Positions 20,601-28,745 are shown, counted from the stretch's first letter. The stretch: 64,000 bases of DNA from Pseudobutyrivibrio sp. (GCA_024697025.1 JAILGH010000106.1:1-64000), one strand, 5' to 3'. Notes: generated from the sequence alone by a model not told the origin. Made by a program: numbers and translations.

Positions 20601-21621
20601 TGTAAAAAGCTAGAGTCTGACCGGAAATATTTCTGTGTACATCTGCATTTTCAGGCTTTACATATGCTCTGAAATCCTGAGAATTATATACTCCAAGCTG
20701 TCTGATTGCACCTTGAGAATCCTCAGTAGCAAGATATCCATTATTTATCTTCCACTTAGCACCAACTTCATTTTCTGGCTTTGAGCCAACTCTAGTACCA
20801 TTGTTTGCTGCTGTAGTGTACAGATAGTTAGAACCAGAAGTGATAGTATAGTACTCCTCTGTAACTGTAGTCTCATCATCAGCCGGGTCATTAGCCGAAG
20901 TATCAGGGTCCGCTCCATCTGGATCTGTTACATCGGGATCTGTCCCATTAGCATTAGTTACATCTGGGTCTGCTCCATCGCCAGTCGTAGAGTTGTCAGC
21001 ATTCTGATTGTTACCATCATTGGTAGTTCCCAAATTACCAGTATTTCCATTATTATCAGTAGACTGATTGTTTCCTGTCTGGGCAGAGTTATCCCCTGAT
21101 TGATTTCCACCAGTAGTACTGTCGCCTGTTCCTGACTGATTGCTGTTATCGTCTCCTGAATTATTAGAAGAACCGGAGTTATTTGAATCGCCAAAACCAG
21201 TACTGCCCTGATTTCCAGAATCATTTCCAGAGACACTGCCAAGTGTTAAGTCATCGCCATCAGTAGCACTGTTATTGACCTGATTATTCTTAACAGTCTT
21301 GGTAATAGTATTTTTAGTGATTTTCCAAACGTAATCACTATCACTGCCCTCTGAAATTGTAAGCTTACCATCCTTTACAGTACCCACTTGTACAGGTGGT
21401 ACTTTGGACGAAGCCTTACTTGGCAACACATAAGTTGTGCCATCCTTTGTCATTGTAATAGCAATGGAATCATCAGCTTTGATATCGCTTAAGCTAACTT
21501 TAGTCCAGATATGATTTGTTTCCTCCGCATTGGAAACGGAAAAATCAAAGAAAAATACAGAAAATGTCATTAAAAATGACATCACTAAAGAGAGCCCTTG
21601 TCGAGCCAATTTTTTCATCAT
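14638..21621 (-). CDS. Giant secreted/membrane-anchored multidomain protein: chitobiase-C-like repeats, PHP/CehA-type metallophosphoesterase, ThuA/IFT52-like region, two OB-fold-like domains, C-terminal TM
   Basis: Signal peptide; Asn/Gly/Ser/Thr/Asp linker; GQIHAHTSISDGAGTLEDAF...FIFITDHSNS...QFNHPGTTFGDF...NNQDNHKGKWG; C-terminal hydrophobic segment. Confidence 0.85.
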   Translation of the reverse strand: MMKKLARQGLSLVMSFLMTFSVFFFDFSVSNAEETNHIWTKVSLSDIKADDSIAITMTKDGTTYVLPSKASSKVPPVQVGTVKDGKLTISEGSDSDYVWKITKNTITKTVKNNQVNNSATDGDDLTLGSVSGNDSGNQGSTGFGDSNNSGSSNNSGDDNSNQSGTGDSTTGGNQSGDNSAQTGNNQSTDNNGNTGNLGTTNDGNNQNADNSTTGDGADPDVTNANGTDPDVTDPDGADPDTSANDPADDETTVTEEYYTITSGSNYLYTTAANNGTRVGSKPENEVGAKWKINNGYLATEDSQGAIRQLGVYNSQDFRAYVKPENADVHRNISGQTLAFYKLTSQSANASAIAEPIASIEEGDVAYGTEIELTCDTEGADIYYNTNGTENYSPYSEPIKITNATTIYAYAAKDGQESNHVTFEYTLKKGTKITDLEGLKAGVEFSIVRDAKNALSYEANGKYLSSIDVEVNEGVLALMDESAKLGSLKLEKVEDKDDEFYISRTYIDADSNEVTEYLTTTATGNSLSLSKEKTELGQWTVIEEDGDFLFKNVKAVYHDKNVNADLPQYIEYYESNGNRRFTTYSYKEAKKADFILSAYVALDGEEEEPEVPKENTVAKLLKRELYPGDEIVVYYPKDKKLMTSEKNGGKYTAVDAEPTSEETIDVKDKNALVLKVSVDENGNLKLQDSEQNYLTATLTQVENNGRKSTQCGLALSKDLTEASLWAVKAADENKTGNYILENVNSKNGSYPLALEYFSGFTSYGINKYDDSKFFFNFYALKEGEKVEKLESDPTTELIVAQWAGNANYKDAKSDSNNTDLYIYGDRYETNDLKDTKSKYQVVVGGNPSKPYTSTTSSQTGSTNYYMGSKGVVKDNDYIQMEFPTLGYADMQMSFRIRSSNTAAGAYQLQYSTKDEAGTFKNFTKGSYSYKKTVWVNGKSEEKADNGAISDGVAKTSFAPAEYVSFDFEIPAAANNKEKVYVRLVPCTDKSAKGDGNASAEGVNRIDSVKVMGHPIVSDSICGHVVANPASGEVALGTKVTLSSKTEGAEIFYSLNGGEEVKYDPSKKVTLNEFPAIIRAYAKKDGLQNSVDCVYQYNQCQVAPVKAKPNGGAVAANQKITLSTKTEGATILYRYRTKAEIAKDKTTSSQQDSDDSSSDEVHNDWAEYTGPFELEELPAQIQVKAVKEGYLDSVVSTLKFTKKNNERENIYFGQIHAHTSISDGAGTLEDAFRYASKVDNLDFIFITDHSNSIDNEADSKITENVDKSDSDEWTYAHNLAKQYTTDDFTCGYGYEMTWSNGLGHMNTFNTPGFQSRTQKEFSTYDTALNKYYAALRTVPDSISQFNHPGTTFGDFQDFAYFSEENDALITMIEVGNGEGAIGSSGYFPSYEYYTRALDKGWHVAPTNNQDNHKGKWGDANTGRTVMLADTNDEEAIYDAMRNYRIYATEDNDLSIYYTLDGYVMGSILEKDDVDDTVELKADIKDPTDSAIGKVEVVVNGGRVIDYKNVDKAQATVTFNVPADYSYYYLKITEGDKDIAVTAPVWVGEVEACGINDTYTNTVLPVQGEDLDVNVEFYNNEKTPLTIDNINIVASDVDGKKTNVVNVSGADAKVKQIASNSTATYTTNFVYNQAGQVTYEVTVDATLNGVKKTYTDKLYVNYAVPNMVANVIIDGTHYGDYVTGYYGGNVNAFVSLCAKKNIRALVEKEEITPEMLEDCKLLVLSAPAKKSGTATAGDYSVSHYSDEFLDMVKAYVESGGSVIVCGLADYSDSTNCQTATEQNKLLSAIGATIRMGSDEVCDDTNNGGQVYRMYPTNVNLDSPYLKGFKEGQKYSQYSGCSVDISSATATDFVDEAEWLVRGFDTTYSVDCKDASGNAISGVLPNGVKGAKNDNQGDIVFLARQKTKAGGQIIVAGGVFISDFEIKAEMDNNDSLPYANHTIVNNLLEETEVQLPTTTIAEARKGNMNDVFAVEGYVTSGTENQDTTFFDTIYIQDETGGMDIFPYATPGLKIGTKVRVVGFLAKYQGDLELKVLSTKILEDEPKIWEPKVVDTKTAMDYENLGGQLLQTTGQVTRVTFNADGTVEEFWLKDSTGAEAAIFIDGYIKSGTTGQNTVGDFVKVGAKVTAAGVLYMHPEGDSDVSVPVFRVRNCDDIRLATADEISGSNGGQASGGGQTSGGSGSSSSGNGTGAAVTSGTVVEDETTPDDINTTGNQDITSQTGTGHGHNNHGNGGNGGNGQTADNGNSDDIVNTDTPSQTDDTKIQDNNGNNEQSAIDTNGKTKFPVVPVAVGFGIIVVGAVVIKLSLGASVVSGGKLASIIAKIKSLFGK

Positions 21622-21656
21622 CTATTCTCCTCCTTATAATTTATTCCGCATAGAGA

Positions 21657-21717
21657 CAAAAAAAGACCTATAAACATTCACCAAAATATCTAAATGAATA
21701 TGCTTATAGATCGTCTC
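21657..21717 (-). promoter_or_regulatory. 5' leader hairpin followed by U7: putative intrinsic terminator/attenuator of the 2327-aa gene
   Basis: Minus strand atctataagcatattc...gaatgtttataggtctttttttgtctc upstream of the SD. Confidence 0.6.
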
Positions 21718-21744
21718 TTACACCCGGTTACATCGCATAACGAA

Positions 21745-21782
21745 AGATTATCATTTATACTCACGCGAGTCAATGCTATTAT
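21745..21782. promoter_or_regulatory. Overlapping divergent promoters for nth (+) and the giant gene (-)
   Basis: Minus: TTGACT (21768-21773), 17-bp spacer, TAATCT (21745-21750). Plus: TTTATA, 17-bp spacer, TATTAT (21777-21782). Confidence 0.45.
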
Positions 21783-21788
21783 ATCTGT

Positions 21789-22421
21789 ATGAGAAAAAAA
21801 GAATTAGCATTAATTGTAATTGAAAGATTAAAAAAGGAATATCCAGCAAGCGACTGCACACTAAATTACGACGATGCATGGAAGCTGTTAGTCTCTGTGC
21901 GCTTAGCAGCCCAGTGCACAGACGCAAGAGTTAACGAAATAGTCCCATCTTTATATGAGAAATTTCCGACCATCAACGCTATAGCTGATGCTGATGTGGC
22001 TGATGTGGAAGCAATCGTTCGTCCATGCGGACTTGGCAAATCCAAGGCAAGAGATATAGTTGCCTGCATGAAAATGCTTAGGGATGTGTACGACTGCAAA
22101 GTTCCTGAAACCATGGAAGAACTCTTGGCACTTCCAGGAGTAGGACGTAAATCAGCAAACCTAATTCTTGGCGATGTATTTGGCAAGCCTGCCATAGTAA
22201 CAGATACTCACGCCATCCGCCTTTCAAACCGCATTGGACTTGTTGACAACATCAAGGACCCAACCAAGGTTGAGATGGCTTTGCGCAAAATAATACCACC
22301 AGAAGAAGGCAATGATTTGTGCCATCGTCTGGTGGATCATGGTCGTGCTATATGTACCGCTAGAACAACACCTTTCTGCGATAAGTGCTGCCTAGAGGAT
22401 GTGTGCAAGAAAAGGATTTAA
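21789..22421 (+). CDS. nth: Endonuclease III
   Basis: LPGVGRKSANLILGDVFGKPAIVTDTHAIRLSNRIGL, C-terminal CX6CX2CX5C Fe-S motif (CTARTTPFCDKCCLEDVC). Confidence 0.97.
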   Translation: MRKKELALIVIERLKKEYPASDCTLNYDDAWKLLVSVRLAAQCTDARVNEIVPSLYEKFPTINAIADADVADVEAIVRPCGLGKSKARDIVACMKMLRDVYDCKVPETMEELLALPGVGRKSANLILGDVFGKPAIVTDTHAIRLSNRIGLVDNIKDPTKVEMALRKIIPPEEGNDLCHRLVDHGRAICTARTTPFCDKCCLEDVCKKRI

Positions 22422-22427
22422 ACCATC

Positions 22428-23426
22428 CTAACATGGCAAAGTATAAAGTTTCACCACTTTGCCACCTGAAACTACAAAATAAAGTTCTGGTGGCTCTGTG
22501 TCAACAGTCCAAGCTGATACAGATTTTACAATATCATCTATACTACAGTTGGCTTCGCGATTTGCATAGTCACCACTTCCATCTGCATCATATTTTCCGC
22601 AAGTAATTTCTCCCACGTTAACACTTATTGTCATATATGGAGCAAAGGCATATCCCTCATCTAAATCTGCATACATGGCTCCAGGGATTTCACCCTCTTC
22701 AGCAAAAACTTGCTTACATTCAACAGTTACTACATCATCATTTAAGCTGATATTGCTGATGCTGTTAAAGTCCGAACTATAAACCCCATCTGGAAAACTT
22801 GTAATATCAAAAGATGCCTCTCTTAGCTTCTTGTCCAAAGTACTATAAAAGCAATCTGTAAAGCTTGTAGCCAGTGGAGTAATATCGTAGTCACCTAAGT
22901 CTTTGGCCGAAACTATTAACGCATAAAGATAACTCTTGCCATCTGAATAGTAATCCCAGCTTGCCACTTCGTAGCTTAAATCATCGACGGCATATCTGTC
23001 CTCTATAAACATGCACACTTCATCAGAATAATCCATAAAAAATCTCTTATAATGGGCAGATGTGTGCTCGCTTTTAATCTCTTTCGCTGGGTCCATTCCT
23101 GAGATGTCTTCGTTAATATCGTCAGACTGCTTGATTCTTATCAGATATTGATTTCCAGTAGTATCTCCAGACACATCAAAGGTAATCTCAGAAATTTGGT
23201 CACCATCAGTCTTCAATCTATACTGGACATTTTCCAAATTTTCAGGTAAAGGAATTGCATCACCGTAAACCTTATAAAACTCCTCGGCGGAAACAATCTT
23301 GTAACCATCCTCTGTAGTTTCTGCTGCATTTTCCGTTGACTCTACATCCGTTCCTTTAACGTCTTTGCCGGCGCATCCCATCAATAATAAAGATGCCAAG
23401 GCAAGTGTGAATAGTTTCTTTTTCAT
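22428..23426 (-). CDS. Uncharacterised lipoprotein
   Basis: MKKKLFTLALASLLLMGCAGK lipobox. Confidence 0.75.
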   Translation of the reverse strand: MKKKLFTLALASLLLMGCAGKDVKGTDVESTENAAETTEDGYKIVSAEEFYKVYGDAIPLPENLENVQYRLKTDGDQISEITFDVSGDTTGNQYLIRIKQSDDINEDISGMDPAKEIKSEHTSAHYKRFFMDYSDEVCMFIEDRYAVDDLSYEVASWDYYSDGKSYLYALIVSAKDLGDYDITPLATSFTDCFYSTLDKKLREASFDITSFPDGVYSSDFNSISNISLNDDVVTVECKQVFAEEGEIPGAMYADLDEGYAFAPYMTISVNVGEITCGKYDADGSGDYANREANCSIDDIVKSVSAWTVDTEPPELYFVVSGGKVVKLYTLPC

Positions 23427-23612
23427 TTTTCTCCCTTCTTTTTTACTATGCTTAAATTAATACCCGCAACAAAAATTATGTCACAAACCTCTATTAATTT
23501 TCAATCTCAAATATTTATATTCTAGATATTTTTTCCTAATTATGGAAAAAAATGTCTATTTTTTTTGAAATATAGATAAGAACATTAAAAATAGTTAAAA
23601 AGGAGTATTTTT

Positions 23613-24176
23613 ATGAGTATTTTTAAACGAGGTAATGATGGACAACTGTACTTTTCATTACCAAAATATGCAGTTATTTTGAATAAATTACAAAACAATG
23701 TTAGATATGGGCCGAGAACACCCGTAGATCCAAACAGACTCAAAACATTTTTAGAAACTGTGAGACCTAAACAAATAAAAGAATTAACTATTGATTATTT
23801 TCGTGAGAAACCTAATGCAAATTATGAATACTGGCAAAGATGGATTACTAGCATAAATGAAATGTGTGAGTATTTTGATTTCAAAAACAACCCAATTTCA
23901 CAGTTGGAAGATGAATATTTTGACCGTCCAGAATATTCTCTGGCAGAAAGAATATGTTCTGGAATTTGCTACGAGGCATCCGTAAATTTGATTTTTGTAG
24001 ACGAAACTCCATCATTAAATTATACTGAAAAACCTGTATCGGATAGCGAAGACGAACTAGGATTATTTCAACCAGCTCGATTAAATACCAATTATCCTGC
24101 ACCTACATCTAGTACTAGAGGAGCCATAAACATCCCTCGAACCAATAGTAATTCATCATTAGCACGAAATATGTAA
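23613..24176 (+). CDS. Hypothetical protein, 187 aa, no family recognised
   Basis: Uninterrupted ORF with aaaggag SD upstream and its own terminator. Confidence 0.7.
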   Translation: MSIFKRGNDGQLYFSLPKYAVILNKLQNNVRYGPRTPVDPNRLKTFLETVRPKQIKELTIDYFREKPNANYEYWQRWITSINEMCEYFDFKNNPISQLEDEYFDRPEYSLAERICSGICYEASVNLIFVDETPSLNYTEKPVSDSEDELGLFQPARLNTNYPAPTSSTRGAINIPRTNSNSSLARNM

Positions 24177-24196
24177 TAGAAAAGGAGCTGAAATCA

Positions 24197-24246
24197 AAAA
24201 AGCAGGTCTAGTTTTCTTGTAACTAGAACCTGCTCCTCATTTTTTA
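24197..24246 (+). terminator. Hairpin aaaagcaggtctagttttcttgtaactagaacctgctcctcattttttatt
   Basis: Stem plus T-tract. Confidence 0.8.
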
Positions 24247-24250
24247 TTCT

Positions 24251-24463
24251 TTAGCTAAATAGCCCGCCTGCAATATCCTTAATTTCTTTCATGTCCAGCT
24301 TGCCATCAGCGAGAGCTTCCTTAACTTTTTTGACATCAGAATCATCAACCTTGATTCCTGCTTTGTTAAGCAAATCCTTGGCCTGGCTGATGTCGGCCCC
24401 CTTAAGCTTCTCAAGTAAATCCTTGTTGCCTGCCACCTTTGTTATGATGTCCTTTAAATCCAT
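24251..24463 (-). CDS. Small conserved protein, 70 aa
   Basis: SD aggagga upstream; soluble helical, Lys/Asp-rich; co-directional with the AI-2E gene. Confidence 0.65.
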   Translation of the reverse strand: MDLKDIITKVAGNKDLLEKLKGADISQAKDLLNKAGIKVDDSDVKKVKEALADGKLDMKEIKDIAGGLFS

Positions 24464-24475
24464 AAATCTCTCCTC

Positions 24476-25576
24476 CTATCTTTTCTCTAAAAATGGTAAC
24501 AAAAACTCATGGTATAACATGTCCAAAATTGCAACCACAGGAATAGCTAACAAGATTCCACCTACGCCAAACATCTTTCCTCCTGCAACAATTCCGATGA
24601 GAATCCAAAGTCCCGAAACACCAAGGGAATCTCCAAAAATCTTTGGCTTCAAAATATAACCATCTATTGTCTGAAGGATAGCAGTGAAAATCAAGAATGC
24701 TCCTGCATACCATGGCTGTACTAATAAAAGTAAAAATCCACCCAAAACCGCACCAATCATTGGACCAAATGTAGGAATAATATTCATCACACCAACTATT
24801 ACTGATACAAGTCCCACATAAGGCATTCTAGCTATTGTCATAAATATCGCATTTACGATACCAATGATAACTGAATCTAAAAGATTGTAAACGATATATC
24901 TATTTAAAATCTTATCACTCTTTTTGATTATGTATGCAACGCTATCAAACTTATCCTTGAAGATTGCCTTGAGGAATCTCTTGCCGTCACTCTTAAGCTT
25001 ATCCTTTTCAGCAAGGAAGTAGAACGATAGTAAAAGTCCTATGAAAAACTGCGCGATGGACTTTCCAATATCTGCAGTAGCATTCATAATTGTGTAAAAA
25101 TTATCTGATGCGTAGTCTGCAATTGTATCAATGATATCGTTTGAAGATTTGACAAAGCTTCTCAAGTCAATCATTGAACTTGTGACGCCGATTGATTCCA
25201 ATGTGTTTTGAAGACTCTTCACATAGCCGTTGAAGTTGCTAGCAAATGTAGATATTCCATCAACAAGCTGTGGAACCACAAGAACTATTACAAAAGTCAG
25301 AAATACAATTACCGACAAAAAAGCAACTGCATTTGCAAGACCTGCTCTTAGGCCTTCATTTTTAATCTTTCCAAATACCTTGCTGCGATATAGCATCGCC
25401 AAGGGATTGACAATGTATGCAATTACGGCACCTAAAATTACTGCCGAGAAATATCCAATAAATGTTCCAATACCATCTAAAATACTGGTAATCCTTATTA
25501 ACACTACGTACAGCACCACACCAATACATATAGCAACTGCAAGGGAATACCATGGCTTATCCTTAAGAGATTTCAT
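24476..25576 (-). CDS. AI-2E family transporter
   Basis: Multi-TM; GVMNIIPTFGPMIGA...QTIDGYILKPKIFGDSLGVSGLWILIG. Confidence 0.92.
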   Translation of the reverse strand: MKSLKDKPWYSLAVAICIGVVLYVVLIRITSILDGIGTFIGYFSAVILGAVIAYIVNPLAMLYRSKVFGKIKNEGLRAGLANAVAFLSVIVFLTFVIVLVVPQLVDGISTFASNFNGYVKSLQNTLESIGVTSSMIDLRSFVKSSNDIIDTIADYASDNFYTIMNATADIGKSIAQFFIGLLLSFYFLAEKDKLKSDGKRFLKAIFKDKFDSVAYIIKKSDKILNRYIVYNLLDSVIIGIVNAIFMTIARMPYVGLVSVIVGVMNIIPTFGPMIGAVLGGFLLLLVQPWYAGAFLIFTAILQTIDGYILKPKIFGDSLGVSGLWILIGIVAGGKMFGVGGILLAIPVVAILDMLYHEFLLPFLEKR

Positions 25577-25795
25577 AGTTTACTCCTTTTCTTTCATGCT
25601 AATTCTAATATGTCAAAAAACTGCCCCAGAATCAATAGATTAAGTATAAAAATTTTATTAAGTGTTGCTTTATATATTAATTAATGATATCTTATGGATG
25701 TCTTTTTTCGATTATATGCAAATTCTTTTGTATATAATTCTATTCTTTATTATTATCCCATTTTTTAAACAAATTTAATATGATAGGAGATTAAG

Positions 25796-26623
25796 ATGAG
25801 AAAGACAAAAACATCTTTATCTGAGACAGGTAATCTCATTATTCCAATGACAAATGATTACCTTTTTAAAGCATTACTTCAAGAAAACGAACACGTTTTA
25901 AGGGGACTTCTCTGTTCACTTCTCCATCTAAGGGCTGATGAAATAGACTCTACAGAAATAACTAATAGTATTGTTCTAGGTGAATCATTTACCGAAAAAA
26001 CCTTTATGCTTGATGTAATAATTAACTTAAATAATAATAAAATCATTAATCTAGAAATGCAGGTTATAAATAATAAAAATTGGCCAGAACGTTCTCTAGC
26101 TTATTTAGGTAGAGAATTTTCAAAAATTCAAAGAGGGAACCAATATGGAAATGTTACTCCTGTTCACCAAATTGGAATCTTGAATTATACGTTATTTGAA
26201 GAGTGTCCCACTTTTTATTCAACATATATGATGCAAGATACCCATAGTCACCACATATATAGTGACAAATTTGCCATCTCCGTGTTAAACTTGAATCAGA
26301 TAGAAAGGGCAACTGACGAGGATAAATCATATAAAATTGATTACTGGGCTCGTCTTTTTAACGCAAAAACCTGGGAGGATTTAAATATGTTAGCAAAAGA
26401 GAATCCACTTATGGCTGAAGCCGCAGATACATTTCGAAAATTAACTGAAGAAGACGCTATTCTCGATGCATGCTATAGGCGTGATTTGCAATTGGCATAT
26501 GAAGCTAGCGTTGAACGTAAGTTAGCTACTCAAGCGGCAGAACTCAAAGAAAAATCTGAAACCATTTCACAATTAACAAATGAAATTGCGGAACTAAAGC
26601 GTCAGCTCAATAACAAAAATTAG
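25796..26623 (+). CDS. Rpn family recombination-promoting nuclease (PD-(D/E)XK-like)
   Basis: MTNDYLFKALL...LDVIINLNNNKIINLEMQV...WPERSLAYLGREFS. Confidence 0.9.
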   Translation: MRKTKTSLSETGNLIIPMTNDYLFKALLQENEHVLRGLLCSLLHLRADEIDSTEITNSIVLGESFTEKTFMLDVIINLNNNKIINLEMQVINNKNWPERSLAYLGREFSKIQRGNQYGNVTPVHQIGILNYTLFEECPTFYSTYMMQDTHSHHIYSDKFAISVLNLNQIERATDEDKSYKIDYWARLFNAKTWEDLNMLAKENPLMAEAADTFRKLTEEDAILDACYRRDLQLAYEASVERKLATQAAELKEKSETISQLTNEIAELKRQLNNKN

Positions 26624-26631
26624 TTTACAAA

Positions 26632-26660
26632 AGGACCCATGCTTGGCATGGGTCCCTTTC
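26632..26660. terminator. Bidirectional hairpin aaaggacccatgcttggcatgggtcccttt
   Basis: Perfect inverted repeat between convergent genes. Confidence 0.85.
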
Positions 26661-26688
26661 TTACTATCTCCCGGGGAGAAATCTCATT

Positions 26689-27999
26689 TTATTCATATCG
26701 TAATGCATCAATAGGATTAAGCTTAGCAGCTCTATTAGCTGGGCTGTAACCTGCGATGATACCTACTGCAACAGAAATCAATACTGATATGATGATTCCA
26801 GTAGCATCGATAGCTGGCTCTAAGTCCATAGGAAGCAAGTTCAACAAGGCTGTACCTGCTGTGATACCTAGGAATACACCAACCGCTCCACCGATAAAGC
26901 AGATAACAATTGCTTCTGTAATAAACTGCAATCTAATTGACTTGTTGGTTGCTCCAAGAGCCTTTCTAGTACCAATCTCTTTGGTACGCTCGGTAACTGA
27001 TACAAGCATGATATTAGTAACACCGATACTACCAACGAGAAGTGATATAGCTGCAACACCAAGGAATGCAATTTTGACCATATCAAACATGCTAGTGAAC
27101 TCCTGTACCTGGTCTGCCATGGAAATAACCACAACATTGTATGCATCATTCTTTGCGTAATACTTTACATTGAAATAGTCTCTTATTTCAGGAGCAAAGG
27201 CTTGACCATCAACTTCTGAATCTACTACTACATCAATATACTGCGTACCTTCATTTTGTGCATGGTTTGCAATTCTGGCTGTTTCATAAGGAATCCTAAT
27301 CTCTGTAGTAGGATTATCTGGATCAGAGGTAGTACCACCGATATCAATTCCATCTCTGGCATATTCGTATATACCAACTATATGATAGGTATAATATACG
27401 CCATTCATATTGACTTCGATTTCAGAGCCAATAGCAGCATCTTTATCTCCTCGAAATGCTCTTTCTACCAGCTTATCTGCCACAAGACATACCCTTTTTC
27501 CTTCGGCATAATCTCTATCTAAAAAGCCTCTACCTTGAACCATCTTGGTTCTGTTGCCAAAATATTTATAATAGTCTTTGCTATAGCCTCGAATCTGCAC
27601 CTTAGACACTACATTGTCCCTTGTAACGGTGCCTTTTCCATCCATAGAATCTCCATAAACGCTTTCAGCCTGAACAAGACCTACTACCTTGTCCTTGTAT
27701 TCTTCTTTGAACTGATTAAGCATGTCTTTAGTGATAAGATCCTTTTCATTCATTTCTCTGACATTATCATCTATGTTGTAAAGGTTCTTAGTGTTCTTAG
27801 GTAAGACCACAACCTCAATAGTGTCTGCACCGGCCTCTGTCAATATCTTGCTAAAGCCTTTAGTCACCGAGTTACCAACGATAAAAATAATGATAACTGA
27901 GGTAATACCAATAATAATACCAAGCATAGTCAGCAACGAACGCATCTTATTGGCTTTGAGTCCTGCTATAGCAACGGAGATATTTTCAAAAAATAACAT
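26689..27999 (-). CDS. MacB-type ABC transporter permease (FtsX domain)
   Basis: AGLKANKMRSLLTMLGIIIGITSVI...SVTERTKEIGTRKALGATNKSI...GYSPANRAAKLNPIDALRYE. Confidence 0.95.
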   Translation of the reverse strand: MLFFENISVAIAGLKANKMRSLLTMLGIIIGITSVIIIFIVGNSVTKGFSKILTEAGADTIEVVVLPKNTKNLYNIDDNVREMNEKDLITKDMLNQFKEEYKDKVVGLVQAESVYGDSMDGKGTVTRDNVVSKVQIRGYSKDYYKYFGNRTKMVQGRGFLDRDYAEGKRVCLVADKLVERAFRGDKDAAIGSEIEVNMNGVYYTYHIVGIYEYARDGIDIGGTTSDPDNPTTEIRIPYETARIANHAQNEGTQYIDVVVDSEVDGQAFAPEIRDYFNVKYYAKNDAYNVVVISMADQVQEFTSMFDMVKIAFLGVAAISLLVGSIGVTNIMLVSVTERTKEIGTRKALGATNKSIRLQFITEAIVICFIGGAVGVFLGITAGTALLNLLPMDLEPAIDATGIIISVLISVAVGIIAGYSPANRAAKLNPIDALRYE

Positions 28000-28728
28000 T
28001 TACTTTACCTCCTTTGCTTGTAAACCTTGCCAAGTACCTTTAGACTCTCCAGTGATGCTACCATCCTTGAGAGTGATGATTCTCTCTGTCTCCATTGATA
28101 GCTCAGGAGAGTGAGTGATGAGAACGATTGTCTTGCCCTGCTCCTCATGTAGCTTGTGAAAGATATCCATAATCAATCTTCCGGTAGCAGAATCAAGAGC
28201 ACCGGTAGGCTCATCCGCCAAAATGATAGCTGGGTCGTTTGCCATAGCGCGTGCAATTGCCACACGCTGCTTTTGACCACCAGAAAGCTCATCTGGCTTG
28301 TGCATCATTCTATCGCTCATTCCAACCGATTCAAGAAGCTCTTTTGCTCTTTCATTTCGAGCTCGTCTCCCCATTCCTGCATACATCATAGGAAGCTCAA
28401 CATTCTTAAGAGCTGATGTTCTTGCAATCAGATTGTATGTCTGAAATACGAATCCTATTTTTTTGTTTCTAAGAGCTGAAAGCTCATGATCCTTTGCCTT
28501 CTCGATATCCACTCCATCAAGGGTGTATTCTCCGGCTGTAGGTTGGTCCAAGGCTCCGATAATGTTCATCAGTGTAGACTTACCTGAACCGGACTGACCA
28601 ACAATGGAAACAAATTCCCCTTCTTTAACTGTAAAGTTAACACCATGTAGTACTTCAAATTCATTTGGAGTGCCGATGAAGAAACTCTTGTGAATATCAC
28701 GAAGGTCTAATATTGTCTTTCCTTCCAA
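28000..28728 (-). CDS. ABC transporter ATP-binding protein (MacB/LolD type)
   Basis: GQSGSGKSTLMNIIGALD; LSGGQKQRVAIARAMANDPAIILADEPTGALD. Confidence 0.97.
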   Translation of the reverse strand: MEGKTILDLRDIHKSFFIGTPNEFEVLHGVNFTVKEGEFVSIVGQSGSGKSTLMNIIGALDQPTAGEYTLDGVDIEKAKDHELSALRNKKIGFVFQTYNLIARTSALKNVELPMMYAGMGRRARNERAKELLESVGMSDRMMHKPDELSGGQKQRVAIARAMANDPAIILADEPTGALDSATGRLIMDIFHKLHEEQGKTIVLITHSPELSMETERIITLKDGSITGESKGTWQGLQAKEVK

Positions 28729-28745
28729 TTTATATTCCTCCGTAA

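Noticed and set aside
20870-21240. Short tandem repeats that might suggest a CRISPR or satellite
   Set aside because: Irregular, in-frame codons for an Asn/Ser/Gly/Asp linker; no repeat-spacer pattern.
21720-21790. Possible c-di-GMP or c-di-AMP riboswitch upstream of the giant gene (gcgatgtaaccgggtgtaag)
   Set aside because: No recognisable conserved core of those classes by eye; retained only as an attenuator candidate.
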